64,000 bases of DNA. Origin: Pseudomonadota bacterium (GTDB lineage: Bacteria > Pseudomonadota > Gammaproteobacteria > Steroidobacterales > Woeseiaceae). Where the stretch lies: positions 23,524-87,523 of the forward strand of contig JAQCAD010000011.1 in assembly GCA_027621915.1 (NCBI GenBank), given 5' to 3'. The notes beneath the pieces were generated by a model. That model had not been told where the DNA came from. It saw only the letters and a list, made by a program, of their open reading frames with translations, and did not search any database. Shown here piece after piece: positions 54,931-64,000 of the stretch; the stretch's first letter is position 1; each line of letters begins with the position of its first letter. A program made the position numbers and the translations under genes.

Positions 54931-56328
54931 ATGAACACTTTCGACCCAAACGCCGTTTGTTTCGATCAGGACCTGATCAAGCGATATGGCGGGCGAGGCC
55001 CCCGGTACACGTCGTATCCGACGGCTCTGCAATTTCACGCTAAGTTCACGGCAAACGATTATCGCAGGCACGTTGCGTTGAGCAACAAAACCGTTCGCCC
55101 ACTTTCCCTTTATGTTCATATCCCTTTCTGTCAATCGCTTTGCTACTACTGCGCGTGCAACAAAATTGTAACGCGCAACAGGGAGCGCGTGAAAACCTAC
55201 CTTCGACATCTCGATCAGGAAATCGACATGCAGGCCGCGTTGTTCGATCCGGATCGAAAAGTCGAGCAGCTGCATTTCGGAGGCGGTACGCCAACTTACC
55301 TCGATGAAGTCCAGCTGAGGGCGCTGATGGCGCACCTTCGCGAAGCGTTTAACTTTGACGAAAGTGGCTCGCGTGAATTTTCCATAGAAGTTGATCCGCG
55401 CACCGTTGATTCCGACATGATGACGGTACTTGCAGAGCTTGGTTTTAACCGGTTGAGTCTTGGCATTCAGGATTTCGACCCGGAGGTCCAGCGCGCCGTC
55501 AATCGTATCCAGTCGACCGAAGAAGTCGGTGCGCTGATGCGAAATGCCCGGGAAAACCGCTTCAAGTCGGTCTCCTTTGACCTTATTTACGGCCTGCCAC
55601 ACCAGACAGTCGATTCATTCGACGTGACACTCAACAAAGCACTCGAAATGCGTCCGGACCGGCTCGCAATTTACAACTACGCGCATCTGCCGGAACGCTT
55701 CAAGGGCCAGAGAATGATCAACGACGCCGACATTCCTTCGCCTGAAACGAAGCTCGAAATTCTGCATCACACGATCGATAAGCTGGGTGAATCAGAATAT
55801 GTCTACATTGGAATGGACCATTTCGCTTTGCCTGATGATGACCTGGTCCATGCACAGCGCTGCGGGACCTTGCAGCGGAATTTCCAGGGATACTCGACCC
55901 ACAGGGAGTGCGACCTGGTTGCGCTTGGCGTCAGTGCTATTGGCAAGATTGGCAACATTTACGCGCAAAACACGACGTCGACCATCGAATACGAAGCACT
56001 GCTGGAAGCAGGCAAACTGCCCATCAGCCGCGGTATCGAGGTTGATGCAGATGACTTGCTTCGCGCCGATGTCATCAGCCAGCTGATGTGTTACGACCAA
56101 CTGGTATTCGAGCGTTTCAACGCTGTACACGGCATCGATTTTCTCCAGTATTTTGGCGAAGAGATCAACAGCCTGCGGGTGCTAGCCAACGATGGCCTGG
56201 TATCGATCGACAGCGAGCGGATTTCGATTACGCCCAGGGGCCGCCTGCTGCTCCGCAGCATTGCGATGGCGTTTGACCGCTATCTCGGTCGCGAATCGAC
56301 TGACGGTCGTTTTTCGAAAGCAATCTGA
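54931..56328 (+). CDS. hemN: Oxygen-independent coproporphyrinogen III dehydrogenase
   Basis: The 465-residue radical-SAM enzyme converts coproporphyrinogen III to protoporphyrinogen IX without O2. The iron-sulfur motif CQSLCYYCACNK supplies the three cysteines of CxxxCxxC, and RYTSYPTA, HFGGGTPTYL and the C-terminal HemN domain are present. Length is normal. A strong GGGAGG precedes the ATG. Anaerobic heme supply matches the oxidase and NO-reductase-like genes upstream. No clear FNR box was found before it. Confidence 0.95.
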   Translation: MNTFDPNAVCFDQDLIKRYGGRGPRYTSYPTALQFHAKFTANDYRRHVALSNKTVRPLSLYVHIPFCQSLCYYCACNKIVTRNRERVKTYLRHLDQEIDMQAALFDPDRKVEQLHFGGGTPTYLDEVQLRALMAHLREAFNFDESGSREFSIEVDPRTVDSDMMTVLAELGFNRLSLGIQDFDPEVQRAVNRIQSTEEVGALMRNARENRFKSVSFDLIYGLPHQTVDSFDVTLNKALEMRPDRLAIYNYAHLPERFKGQRMINDADIPSPETKLEILHHTIDKLGESEYVYIGMDHFALPDDDLVHAQRCGTLQRNFQGYSTHRECDLVALGVSAIGKIGNIYAQNTTSTIEYEALLEAGKLPISRGIEVDADDLLRADVISQLMCYDQLVFERFNAVHGIDFLQYFGEEINSLRVLANDGLVSIDSERISITPRGRLLLRSIAMAFDRYLGRESTDGRFSKAI

Positions 56329-56350
56329 TAAACTCCCCTGCCATCCCATC

Positions 56351-56382
56351 CACTATGTGATGCGTCAGTTCACAATGTGAAC
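56351..56382. promoter_or_regulatory. Two operator-like sites upstream of fhs
   Basis: GTTCACA-A-TGTGAAC at 56368-56382 is a perfect 15-bp inverted repeat. A related half (CACTATGTGATG) starts at 56351, 20 bases upstream of the matching bases of the second site, about two helical turns. This is the layout of a dimeric repressor or activator bound side by side. It is not the CRP arrangement, which has TGTGA first. It lies 40-70 bases before the fhs start. Confidence 0.5.
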
Positions 56383-56421
56383 GTGTATGCTTTCACCTAC
56401 CAAAAGAACAAGAATCGAAAT

Positions 56422-58101
56422 ATGAGCAAAGTACCTTCAGACATTGATATCGCACAGGCAGCCAATACACTGCCAATTTCCGAGATCGCCGCCAGACTCG
56501 GCATTCCCGCGGACAACATTATTCCGTTCGGTCATGACAAGGCGAAGATCAGCTACGACTTCCTGAGTACGCTGGACACAAAGAAAGACGGCAAGCTGAT
56601 ACTCGTCACTGCCATCTCGCCGACCCCGGCAGGTGAAGGCAAAACAACCACTACGGTTGGTCTGGGCGACGGCCTGAATGCCATCGGCAAGAACGCAGTC
56701 ATTTGCCTCCGGGAACCGAGTCTTGGCCCCTGCTTCGGCATGAAAGGTGGCGCAGCCGGTGGCGGTTATGCGCAAGTCGTCCCGATGACCGATATCAACC
56801 TTCACTTTACAGGCGACTTCCACGCGATCGGTGCCGCTCACAATCTGCTGTCGGCGATGATCGATAACCACATGCACTGGGAGAACCAGCTCAATATTGA
56901 CCCGCGACGGGTAACCTGGCGCCGCGTTGTAGATATGAATGATCGTGCTCTGCGAATCATTACGTCAGGGCTCGGCGGTTACGCCAATGGGGTTGTCCGC
57001 GAGGCAGGATTCGATATCACCGTTGCCTCAGAGATCATGGCTGTATTTTGCCTGGCTAACGGCCTTGAGGATTTGCGCGAACGGATTGGCAACATCACGA
57101 TTGGGCACACCAGGGATCGAAAACCCGTACAGGCCCGCGCTCTGAAGGCAGAAGGTGCCATGACGGCGCTGCTACGCGACGCGTTGCAACCGAACCTCGT
57201 GCAAACGCTGGAGAACAATCCGGCGCTGATGCATGGCGGCCCATTCGCTAACATTGCACATGGATGCAATTCTGTCATCGCGACCAAGACCGCGTTGAAG
57301 CTGGCCGACTACGTTGTCACCGAAGCCGGATTCGGCGCCGATCTCGGGGCCGAGAAGTTCCTCGATATCAAGTGCCGAAAAGCGGGCCTCAATCCGGCCG
57401 CCGTCGTTCTTGTCGCGACAACCAAAGCGCTCAAGATGCACGGTGGCGTTGCGAAAGCCGACCTGGTCGGCGAAAACGTCGATGCGATCAAACGGGGCTG
57501 TGAGAATCTCGGCAGGCACATCCGCAATCTTGGGCAATTCGGTGTGCCGGTCACCGTTGCAATCAATCATTTCGTAACTGATACCAACGCGGAACACCAG
57601 GCGATCAAAGACTACTGCGCGGAATTTAACGTGACCTGCACCGTGTCCTCACACTGGGAACATGGTGGCAAGGGGGCAGTAGCGCTCGCTGAGGCCGTGA
57701 TTGAGCTTATTGGCAATCAGAAATCCCAGTTTCGCCCGCTATACCCGGATGACTTGCCCCTATGGGAGAAAGCGCGGCGTATCGCGCGCTCGATTTACGG
57801 TGCGGAAGATATTATTGCGGACAAGAAAGTACGCCAGCAATTCGAGCAGTACGAAAAAGACGGCTATGGTCACTATCCCATTTGCATGGCCAAGACGCAG
57901 TACAGCTTTTCGACAGATCCACAATTGCTGGGCGCGCCTTCGGGACACGATGTGCCTATTCGGGAAATCAGGCTGGCGACGGGTGCCGAGTTTCTCGTCG
58001 TTATCTGTGGAGAAATAATGACGATGCCGGGTCTTCCCCGGGTCCCCGCAGCGGAGCAGATCAGCGTTACGAAAAACGGAAGAATTACAGGATTGTTCTA
58101 G
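56422..58101 (+). CDS. fhs: Formate-tetrahydrofolate ligase
   Basis: The 559-residue enzyme makes 10-formyl-THF from formate, THF and ATP. The P-loop [18 protein letters not shown] lies near residue 70, followed by [20 protein letters not shown] and the terminal [14 protein letters not shown] at 56422 gives the family length. The GTG-initiated extension to 56377 would cross an operator-like repeat. It serves one-carbon metabolism. It is transcribed between hemN and a peptidase-like gene, each separated by a gap. Confidence 0.95.
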   Translation: MSKVPSDIDIAQAANTLPISEIAARLGIPADNIIPFGHDKAKISYDFLSTLDTKKDGKLILVTAISPTPAGEGKTTTTVGLGDGLNAIGKNAVICLREPSLGPCFGMKGGAAGGGYAQVVPMTDINLHFTGDFHAIGAAHNLLSAMIDNHMHWENQLNIDPRRVTWRRVVDMNDRALRIITSGLGGYANGVVREAGFDITVASEIMAVFCLANGLEDLRERIGNITIGHTRDRKPVQARALKAEGAMTALLRDALQPNLVQTLENNPALMHGGPFANIAHGCNSVIATKTALKLADYVVTEAGFGADLGAEKFLDIKCRKAGLNPAAVVLVATTKALKMHGGVAKADLVGENVDAIKRGCENLGRHIRNLGQFGVPVTVAINHFVTDTNAEHQAIKDYCAEFNVTCTVSSHWEHGGKGAVALAEAVIELIGNQKSQFRPLYPDDLPLWEKARRIARSIYGAEDIIADKKVRQQFEQYEKDGYGHYPICMAKTQYSFSTDPQLLGAPSGHDVPIREIRLATGAEFLVVICGEIMTMPGLPRVPAAEQISVTKNGRITGLF

Positions 58102-58153
58102 AAGAAACGGACTGCCGAAAAACGGTTCGACCCACGATGTTGCGGAATATACG

Positions 58154-59473
58154 ATGAACAAAATTATTGCGCTGTTGGTTTTCCCACTTCTTTGCCTGGC
58201 ATTCTCGACGTATGCCAGCGCCAAGGGCGAGGCCCAGATACGTTGGGAACTGATGAACCAGATTCGCCTGGAAAAATTCGATCTCGTGCTACCGGAGGCG
58301 ATGCGCGAGAACGGCATCGATATGTGGATCACGGTCAATCGCGAAGGGTTCGAAGACCCGCTTACCGAAGATTTCGGCAAAGGCTACGTCGGGTCCTACG
58401 GTTATTACATTTTCACGGATCGCGGTGATGGCCGGATCGAGCGCGCAATCCTGGGTGTCGGAACGGCGCTGGTCGAGGAAAATGGCGCCTATGACATCAT
58501 CGGAAGCGCAGACGATCTAAAGAAATTTGTTGAAGAAAGAAACCCTCAAAGCATTGCACTCAACTATGCGCGCAATATTGGTGCCGCTGACGGTCTGAGC
58601 TACACGTCGCACCAGAAACTTACCGAGGAACTCGGCCAGACCTACGCAAGCCGGTTTGTATCTGCCGAGAAACTGGCGTCCGACTTTCGCTCACGTCGTG
58701 TCGCCACGGAAATTGCGGCATTTGCCTGGGCTGGCGAAATGTCACGGGACATCGCCGAGCGAGCGTTCTCCAACGAGGTTATTACGCCGGGCAAAACAAC
58801 GCTCGCCGATGTCGCCTGGTGGATGCGAGAGCAACAGTTCGAGCGCAATCTGGGAACCTCGTTCGGTATGCCATCTGTCTACATCACTGGCCCGGATGGA
58901 TTTGTGGCTCTTTCAAACGACCACGTCATTCAACGTGGCGATTTTCTCGCCATTGACTGGGGCGTTGGTTATCTGAACTTCTATACGGACATGAAAAGGC
59001 ATGCGTATGTACTGAAAGAAGGTGAAACGCATCTGCCTGACAGCATTCAAAAGGCGTTCGACAATGGTCGCGCCGTGCGTGACATCTTGAAAAGCAATAT
59101 CAAGGCCGGACGCACGGCGGGAGAAACGTTCGATATCCTGGCGGAGCGAATTAACGACGCCGGTTTCACATTCATGGAAAAGTTTAATGAACCGACTGAT
59201 GATCCCGAATTGGTCGACGTTATCATTGGTTGTCATTCTGTCGGGAATCTCGGTCACGGCATCGGTCCGTCGATTGCCTGGTTCAATCCCGAGAGAATGA
59301 CTTACATGATTCACCCCACAAATATGTTTTCTATCGAATTGTTCGCCTACACAGCAATTCCGGAGTGGGGAGGCAAGAAGTTACGTATACCGCTGGAAGA
59401 TGACGCAATTGTCACTGAACGGGGCGTAGAATGGCTTTATCCGGTCAATCAGAAGGTTCTCCTGATCAGGTAA
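58154..59473 (+). CDS. Exported M24-family metallopeptidase-like protein
   Basis: A signal peptide (residues 1-23, ending TYASA) precedes a creatinase-type N-domain and a pita-bread M24 domain. Metal ligands are visible as the two Asp of AIDWGVGYLNFYTDMKRH, the His of LGHGIGPSIA, the Glu of FSIELFAYTAIPEW and the Glu of IVTERGVEWLY. Relatives cleave Xaa-Pro bonds or creatine-like compounds. Export is not usual for M24 aminopeptidases, so periplasmic peptide breakdown is suggested. It is 52 bases after fhs. Confidence 0.87.
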   Translation: MNKIIALLVFPLLCLAFSTYASAKGEAQIRWELMNQIRLEKFDLVLPEAMRENGIDMWITVNREGFEDPLTEDFGKGYVGSYGYYIFTDRGDGRIERAILGVGTALVEENGAYDIIGSADDLKKFVEERNPQSIALNYARNIGAADGLSYTSHQKLTEELGQTYASRFVSAEKLASDFRSRRVATEIAAFAWAGEMSRDIAERAFSNEVITPGKTTLADVAWWMREQQFERNLGTSFGMPSVYITGPDGFVALSNDHVIQRGDFLAIDWGVGYLNFYTDMKRHAYVLKEGETHLPDSIQKAFDNGRAVRDILKSNIKAGRTAGETFDILAERINDAGFTFMEKFNEPTDDPELVDVIIGCHSVGNLGHGIGPSIAWFNPERMTYMIHPTNMFSIELFAYTAIPEWGGKKLRIPLEDDAIVTERGVEWLYPVNQKVLLIR

Positions 59474-59507
59474 CCCATCGGCCGGCTAACGTTTTGGGGG
59501 AAACACA

Positions 59508-60575
59508 ATGATCGGCAGGTTCAATCGAACGCTCTGGGTCGCCGGACTTTTGTTCACGGTAAACCATACGGCGTACGCCCATCACTCTTTCGCAACCCAT
59601 TACGACGCCAATAACGTCGTCGAAATATCCGGCACGCTGTCTGCCGTTAAAATGCGTAGCCCGCATTCCTTTTTTGAGGTGGATGTCACAAGGGACAACG
59701 GCGCGACCGAAACCTGGGAAGTCGAAGCTCATGCGGTTCCGATATTGCGACGGCTCGGCATCAATCAGGACACGTTGAAAGTTGGTGACTCGGTGACCAT
59801 TCGTGGTCCACGTAGTCGCCGGCCCGAGAAGTTACTGTTGTTTGGCGCACGAATCAGTACAACAAGCGGCGAACAGTTTGAAATGCTCGATTCAATTCGT
59901 AAAGCACCGGATAACCGGATCAGCGATACGCGTGAAGGCATACGCGGTGTCGATCGCTTGACCGGCATGTGGATGACTTTTATTTCCGGGCAGCGCGTAG
60001 CTGATTCGCCAATGCCATTGAATGCTGCAGGTATTTTGGCAAGGGACAATTTCAACGCCCAATTTAATTCGTCATCAGAGTGTGTAACACCCAACTTGCC
60101 GTCGTTACTTATGATTCCCTACATATACGAAATCACGAATTACAGAAATACGATTACGATTTTTCACGAGTATGGACGCCTGTCACGCCAGGTAACACTT
60201 GGATCGACGGAACCGAACATTACTGATCCACAGTTCGGGCAACGAACAGGCCGATTCGAGAATGGCGTTCTGGTTATCGAGTCGACCGGGTTCCCCGCAC
60301 TAACGGCCGGGTTGGCGTCCGGCTGGGAACCCAATGGCAACGGCGCGGATATTCCATCGAGCGACCAAAAAACGCTGATTGAACGTTACACAGTCAACGA
60401 AGACGGGTCAGAACTTACGCTCGATTACACCGTCAGCGACCCTGCCTACCTGACGGAGCCATACAGTACGCAGATCGTCTGGTATCGAATTCCGGATGAC
60501 TCACCGATATATGAATTTGACTGTGACGCAGAGATAGCGTCTCGATCCACGCAGAACGCCGTTCCGGTTGAATAG
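59508..60575 (+). CDS. DUF6152-domain exported protein (long form)
   Basis: After a signal peptide ending TAYA the mature protein should start with HHSFATHYDANN, the typical DUF6152 beginning. The domain (to about residue 115) has RSPHSFFEVDV and a small beta barrel. The following ~240 residues are a second, mainly beta region without known motif, containing one Cys pair. GGGGGAAA before the ATG sets the start. It is 19 bases before the copper amine oxidase gene, and the exposed N-terminal His-His suggests metal binding. Confidence 0.82.
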   Translation: MIGRFNRTLWVAGLLFTVNHTAYAHHSFATHYDANNVVEISGTLSAVKMRSPHSFFEVDVTRDNGATETWEVEAHAVPILRRLGINQDTLKVGDSVTIRGPRSRRPEKLLLFGARISTTSGEQFEMLDSIRKAPDNRISDTREGIRGVDRLTGMWMTFISGQRVADSPMPLNAAGILARDNFNAQFNSSSECVTPNLPSLLMIPYIYEITNYRNTITIFHEYGRLSRQVTLGSTEPNITDPQFGQRTGRFENGVLVIESTGFPALTAGLASGWEPNGNGADIPSSDQKTLIERYTVNEDGSELTLDYTVSDPAYLTEPYSTQIVWYRIPDDSPIYEFDCDAEIASRSTQNAVPVE

Positions 60576-60594
60576 GCGTTAACTGAGGAAAAAA

Positions 60595-62580
60595 GTGAAA
60601 GCCAATAGCCCGGTTCGCCTGCTCGCTGTCGTCGCTACTTTCGCCGCCGCGATTGTGCCGTTCAATATGGCGCAGTCTGCTCCTCAAAATCCGCTCGACG
60701 CGCTTGAAGCAGCCGAAATCATCCAGACTTCAGCGATTTTGCGCGAAAGTGGCCATGTGAATGATCAAACACCGATTCTTTACCTGGGAATGGAGCCACC
60801 TGTAAAGAATGAAGTGCTCGCCTGGGAAACCGATAAAGACTTCTCAAGGCATGCCCGGGCAATTGTTCGTCGTGACCGAATTAACCGCGAGTTCCTGATT
60901 AATTTGCGTACCGGCGAGATTGAGTCTGTCGAAGTCGTGCCAGGACCCGGTCAACCGCCAATCGTATTTGATGAGATGATCGCCGCCATCGAAATCGCAG
61001 TTAGCAACGAGGAAATGCAGGCAGGCCTCGCAAAGCGCGGCGTGACTGATATGGAGGCTGTATTTTGTGCGCCACGCACCGGTGGAAACTTTGGCGAAGC
61101 TTATGAACAGGAACGGCGCGTCGTCAAGGTCGATTGCTTCGATTTGCAGAACAATCCGACCAACGTATTTGCGGCGCCGGTCGAGGGACTGTTCGCCATT
61201 GTCGACCTGGAATCCCGGGAAGTTCTTGACGTCGTCGACCTGGGCGTGGTTCCGGTAACTCAGGAAACCTATTCACTCTCAGCCGATGCTCAGGAATCAA
61301 TTCGTGTCGCGAATCCTGTTTCCATTTCGGCACCTCAAGGCGGCAACATCAAAGTCAACGGATGGGAATTCAGCTGGCAAGAATGGCGTTTTCATCTTCG
61401 TTGGGACATGCGAGCGGGTCTCGTGCTATCGCAAGCTCGCCACGCAGAAGGGGACGATACGCGAAGCGTGCTCTACCAGGGCAATGTCTCGGAAATCTAC
61501 GTGCCTTATCAGGATCCGACCGAAGGCTGGTACTACCGAAACTACATGGACGAAGGCGACTACGGGCTTGGCACCACTCACAGTCCGTTACTTGCCGGAG
61601 TTGACTGCCCTTCAAACGCGATCTATATGACGCCCGTGATGGCAAATACCGCCGGAGGCGCCGATGAACTGACGAACCGGGTTTGCCTGTTTGAGCGACC
61701 CACTGGCGACGGTACATGGCGCCATTACGATTTATTCACACAGGAACTGGATGGCCGCCCGAACGTTGAGTTGATCGTTCGTTTTGTCGCGACGGTTGGA
61801 AATTACGATTACCTGTTTGACTGGGTTCTGGACAACAAGGGCCAGCTGACCTATCGCCTTGGCGCCTCAGGACTCGATGCAGTTAAGGGCGTCGCCGCGA
61901 ACTCATTGAGCGATGATACGGCAATTGATGACACCAGGTATGGACCGCTAATCGCGCCCGGCCTGGCGGGCATTCACCACGACCATTTCTTTTCGATCCG
62001 GCTTGACGTAGATATAGACGGCACAGATAACCGATTTGTGCGCGACAAACTGGTAGTCAAACCTCAGGCAACAGGAAGCAAACGAAGCAGTATCTGGGGC
62101 GTCGAACGCGATGTCGCAAAGAATGATACTAATGCGAAGTATCGCCTGAACTACGACAATCCCGCACTGTGGCGAGTGGAAAACTCAACTGATAAAAACT
62201 ATTTGGGATATTCCACCAGTTTCGCCCTGAAACCTGCGGGGAATGCGCGACCGTTGGTCAGCGAGACCGATTCGCCGATGACCCGGTCACAGTTCGTTAA
62301 CTACCATCTTTGGGTGACACCTTATGCAGCGGACGAACAATGGGCCGCCGGTCGTTACCCGAATCAGTCGCTTGCAGGCGAGGGATTGCCTGCATGGACC
62401 AGGGACGAGCGCAATGTTGAAGATACCGATATCGTACTTTGGTATACGCTGGGGTTTCACCACGTTCCATCAGCAGAAGACTGGCCGGTCTATAATCTCG
62501 GCTGGAACGGAATTACCTTAAGGCCTTACAACTTTTTCGATCAGAATCCCGCAATGGATCTACCGGAAGCCGTTCCCTAG
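60595..62580 (+). CDS. Exported copper amine oxidase
   Basis: The 661-residue enzyme oxidises primary amines to aldehydes with release of ammonia and H2O2. It has a signal peptide, then the N2/N3-type domains and the catalytic domain. Tyr404 in VGNYDYLFDW is the precursor of topaquinone, Asp319 in YMDEGDYGLG is the catalytic base, and His462, His464 (HHDHFF) and His623 (GFHHVP) bind copper. All key residues are present, so it should be active. GTG at 60595 has GAGGA five bases upstream. Its stop overlaps the convergent DUF6152 stop. Confidence 0.93.
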   Translation: MKANSPVRLLAVVATFAAAIVPFNMAQSAPQNPLDALEAAEIIQTSAILRESGHVNDQTPILYLGMEPPVKNEVLAWETDKDFSRHARAIVRRDRINREFLINLRTGEIESVEVVPGPGQPPIVFDEMIAAIEIAVSNEEMQAGLAKRGVTDMEAVFCAPRTGGNFGEAYEQERRVVKVDCFDLQNNPTNVFAAPVEGLFAIVDLESREVLDVVDLGVVPVTQETYSLSADAQESIRVANPVSISAPQGGNIKVNGWEFSWQEWRFHLRWDMRAGLVLSQARHAEGDDTRSVLYQGNVSEIYVPYQDPTEGWYYRNYMDEGDYGLGTTHSPLLAGVDCPSNAIYMTPVMANTAGGADELTNRVCLFERPTGDGTWRHYDLFTQELDGRPNVELIVRFVATVGNYDYLFDWVLDNKGQLTYRLGASGLDAVKGVAANSLSDDTAIDDTRYGPLIAPGLAGIHHDHFFSIRLDVDIDGTDNRFVRDKLVVKPQATGSKRSSIWGVERDVAKNDTNAKYRLNYDNPALWRVENSTDKNYLGYSTSFALKPAGNARPLVSETDSPMTRSQFVNYHLWVTPYAADEQWAAGRYPNQSLAGEGLPAWTRDERNVEDTDIVLWYTLGFHHVPSAEDWPVYNLGWNGITLRPYNFFDQNPAMDLPEAVP

Positions 62581-62984
62581 CAACTTTGATTGTTTCGCTG
62601 CCTTTCAAGGCTGGTACGACCATTGTCGTAACGGTAGGTATAGAGGTTCGCACCGTCCTTGTTAATGCAATGAACCTTCATCTCGAGGCGCTCCGGATGT
62701 CGTTGCCCAAGGATATCGATGATGTCTCCGACGCTGATGCTGTCTTCGTTGAAGCCGAAGCGTCGATTACGCGCCGGTGGTGCCAACAGGAGATTCCATT
62801 CCCGTCCCTGCCCGTCCGTAGCAATTAGGCGATCGTGCGGATTGCCGAGCTTTACTTCCGTTATCGTAAATGCGCCCTCAACACGCTCCTTGTATCCACC
62901 CCAGCCGTGATGTGCCTCCGCTGGTGTCAACAATAGAACACTGCTCACCGAACACATTAGGAAAACAAAAATATTTCTTTTCAT
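62577..62984 (-). CDS. DUF6152-domain exported protein (short form)
   Basis: The 135-residue protein has a signal peptide ending PAEA, so the mature N-terminus should be HHGWGGYKERV. The rest matches DUF6152: a small beta-barrel with GNPHDRLI and VGDIIDILGQRHP, and two cysteines near the end. It is the second such protein flanking the copper amine oxidase, but on the opposite strand. Its ATG overlaps the stop of the hydratase-like gene (ATGA). Confidence 0.82.
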   Translation of the reverse strand: MKRNIFVFLMCSVSSVLLLTPAEAHHGWGGYKERVEGAFTITEVKLGNPHDRLIATDGQGREWNLLLAPPARNRRFGFNEDSISVGDIIDILGQRHPERLEMKVHCINKDGANLYTYRYDNGRTSLERQRNNQSC

Positions 62985-63874
62985 CTGTTTATGTTGATCG
63001 TCACTGTTGCCGGATCGCCATCAGTCAATCCGTAATACTCAAGGCGGAACTGATTACTTGTGTACGCAGGCCCTCTGGGTGACCCTTCATGAATCTGGCG
63101 AATAATTCCGATGTTACCCAGTGAGAGTAACTGCCCGGGGATAAGTTCCTTGCCCGATTCCTTTAGTTGATCGCGAATCCACCGTACGACGGCGATCGGC
63201 TTGTACCATCCCGCGATCGTGCCTTCCTGGATTACCGTGTCATGTTCATCAAGCACAGCAAATGTGAAATTGTTTAGTTTCTCAAGCCACGCATCCGTTG
63301 CCTCGAGCAAAACAGGCTCGCCGGTAAACGACATCCTGGTACCCATGTTGGCAACAATTGTCCCGTTGATGGACCGTGTATTCGGATCGTAGTAAGGATC
63401 CGGAACTTCGGCGAAAGGAATCATCGCGTCCAGGCCCGCCAGTATTTCGAGATCTGATTCCGCCTGATTGATCGACGCATCACCGACACGGAATGCGAAA
63501 TCCGCTTCCAGGAAGCCGACTTTCGAATCATCTACTCTGATGGCGGTGCCATCATCGCGCATCATGCCCTCAAGGATGTAGGCCCGGATTCCTTCCGGCG
63601 GGAAAGTGGAGAACCCGGGGCCCGGATCGTGTCCGCCCGTCTTGTAACCAACCACGCCGCCCAGCATGGGCTCCATGATTGCGACCATTTCGTCCTGCCA
63701 TCGGTATGCCTCGGCAAGCGACATTTCATGATCGAAGCCCTTCATCATGCGAAAGTTCAGAAAATCGTCCGCCATTTGCCTAAGCTCGCCCCGAATTTTT
63801 TCATCGTCCGCACTAGCGAAATCCTGGGCAAAAAAGACAATAAACGTGATCAGTAAGACGGGTAGTTTCTTCAA
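62981..63874 (-). CDS. Exported fumarylacetoacetase/2-keto-4-pentenoate hydratase-fold protein
   Basis: A clear signal peptide (residues 1-22) precedes a hydratase/FAH-type domain: VGYKTGGHDPG, LEADFAFRVGD with the metal-binding acidic residues, PFAEVPDPYYD, and SLGNIG near the end. Enzymes of this fold (MhpD, FAH) act on 2-oxo acids in the cytoplasm, so a secreted form is unusual. TTG at 63874 is the start, with GAGAG upstream. Its substrate is unknown, but the neighbours suggest a periplasmic path for amine or aromatic breakdown. Confidence 0.82.
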   Translation of the reverse strand: MKKLPVLLITFIVFFAQDFASADDEKIRGELRQMADDFLNFRMMKGFDHEMSLAEAYRWQDEMVAIMEPMLGGVVGYKTGGHDPGPGFSTFPPEGIRAYILEGMMRDDGTAIRVDDSKVGFLEADFAFRVGDASINQAESDLEILAGLDAMIPFAEVPDPYYDPNTRSINGTIVANMGTRMSFTGEPVLLEATDAWLEKLNNFTFAVLDEHDTVIQEGTIAGWYKPIAVVRWIRDQLKESGKELIPGQLLSLGNIGIIRQIHEGSPRGPAYTSNQFRLEYYGLTDGDPATVTININR

Positions 63875-64000
63875 AGCGCTCTCTCGGTCAGGTTGCGGCG
63901 TGTCCTGGCATTTGCTATCTGCACGCCCGGCTTAGTTAGTACCTGTCCAGAAATTCGAAATCTGTGAATCTGCTGCTGAGTCGTAAAGTAAAAAGCTCCG

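Overview
The window reads as the chromosome of a Gram-negative, probably marine, gammaproteobacterium of roughly balanced GC content. The evidence is lipoprotein signal peptides, an OmpA-type protein, a Cpx-like envelope stress system, glycerol kinase, HemN, two CtaA proteins, heme-copper oxidase (HCO) relatives and a sulfatase. A lineage such as the Woeseiaceae would fit, but that is inference. No rRNA, tRNA, CRISPR array or insertion sequence was seen. Genes are tightly packed, with many ATGA/TTGA start-stop overlaps and three convergent pairs whose stop codons share four bases.

Region 1-6.4 kb is mixed housekeeping and accessory: a truncated membrane protein, two lipoproteins (one a methyltransferase), a GFA protein, an EamA transporter, a ParA gene broken by an in-frame TGA, and a phhB-threonine dehydratase pair.

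Region 6.5-19.1 kb is one long minus-strand gene train. Read in transcription order it encodes a Gly/Ser-repeat lipoprotein, a second lipoprotein, a transmembrane Ser/Thr kinase with a TPR-like region, an FHA-like/PEGA/pseudo-formylglycine-synthase membrane protein, a small acidic exported protein, a TolQ/ExbB/MotA channel, an Hsp70-like/FHA protein, two von Willebrand A (VWA) proteins with an Asp in their single membrane helix, and an OmpA-like protein closed by a strong terminator. I interpret it as a kinase-controlled, proton-driven cell-envelope machine. It is the best candidate for an undescribed system here. It is followed by a divergent cpxP / cpxRA-like locus and by a PP2C phosphatase plus a zinc-ribbon kinase.

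Region 24.7-39.2 kb is metabolic: glpK-thioesterase-acetoacetyl-CoA synthetase, a membrane redoxin, an arylsulfatase, a leucine-type dehydrogenase, small uncharacterised proteins, an eight-heme cytochrome/TPR protein, a cold-shock protein, a YeiH-type transporter, an FMN 2-hydroxyacid oxidase and an MsrQ-like heme protein.

Region 39.4-56.3 kb is a respiratory island with three different HCO-superfamily catalytic-subunit relatives, each with altered active-site residues. One has a CuA subunit II, a 54-residue membrane subunit, a SCO1 copper chaperone and a cytochrome b/ferredoxin/MvhD fusion. One is NorB/NorC-like. One stands with a single small membrane protein. Hemerythrin, two different CtaA proteins, an Lrp-type regulator and HemN complete the island. 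NO or O2 reduction is the likely theme.

Region 56.4-64 kb holds formate-THF ligase, an exported M24 peptidase-like protein, and a copper amine oxidase flanked by two DUF6152 proteins and an exported hydratase-fold protein.
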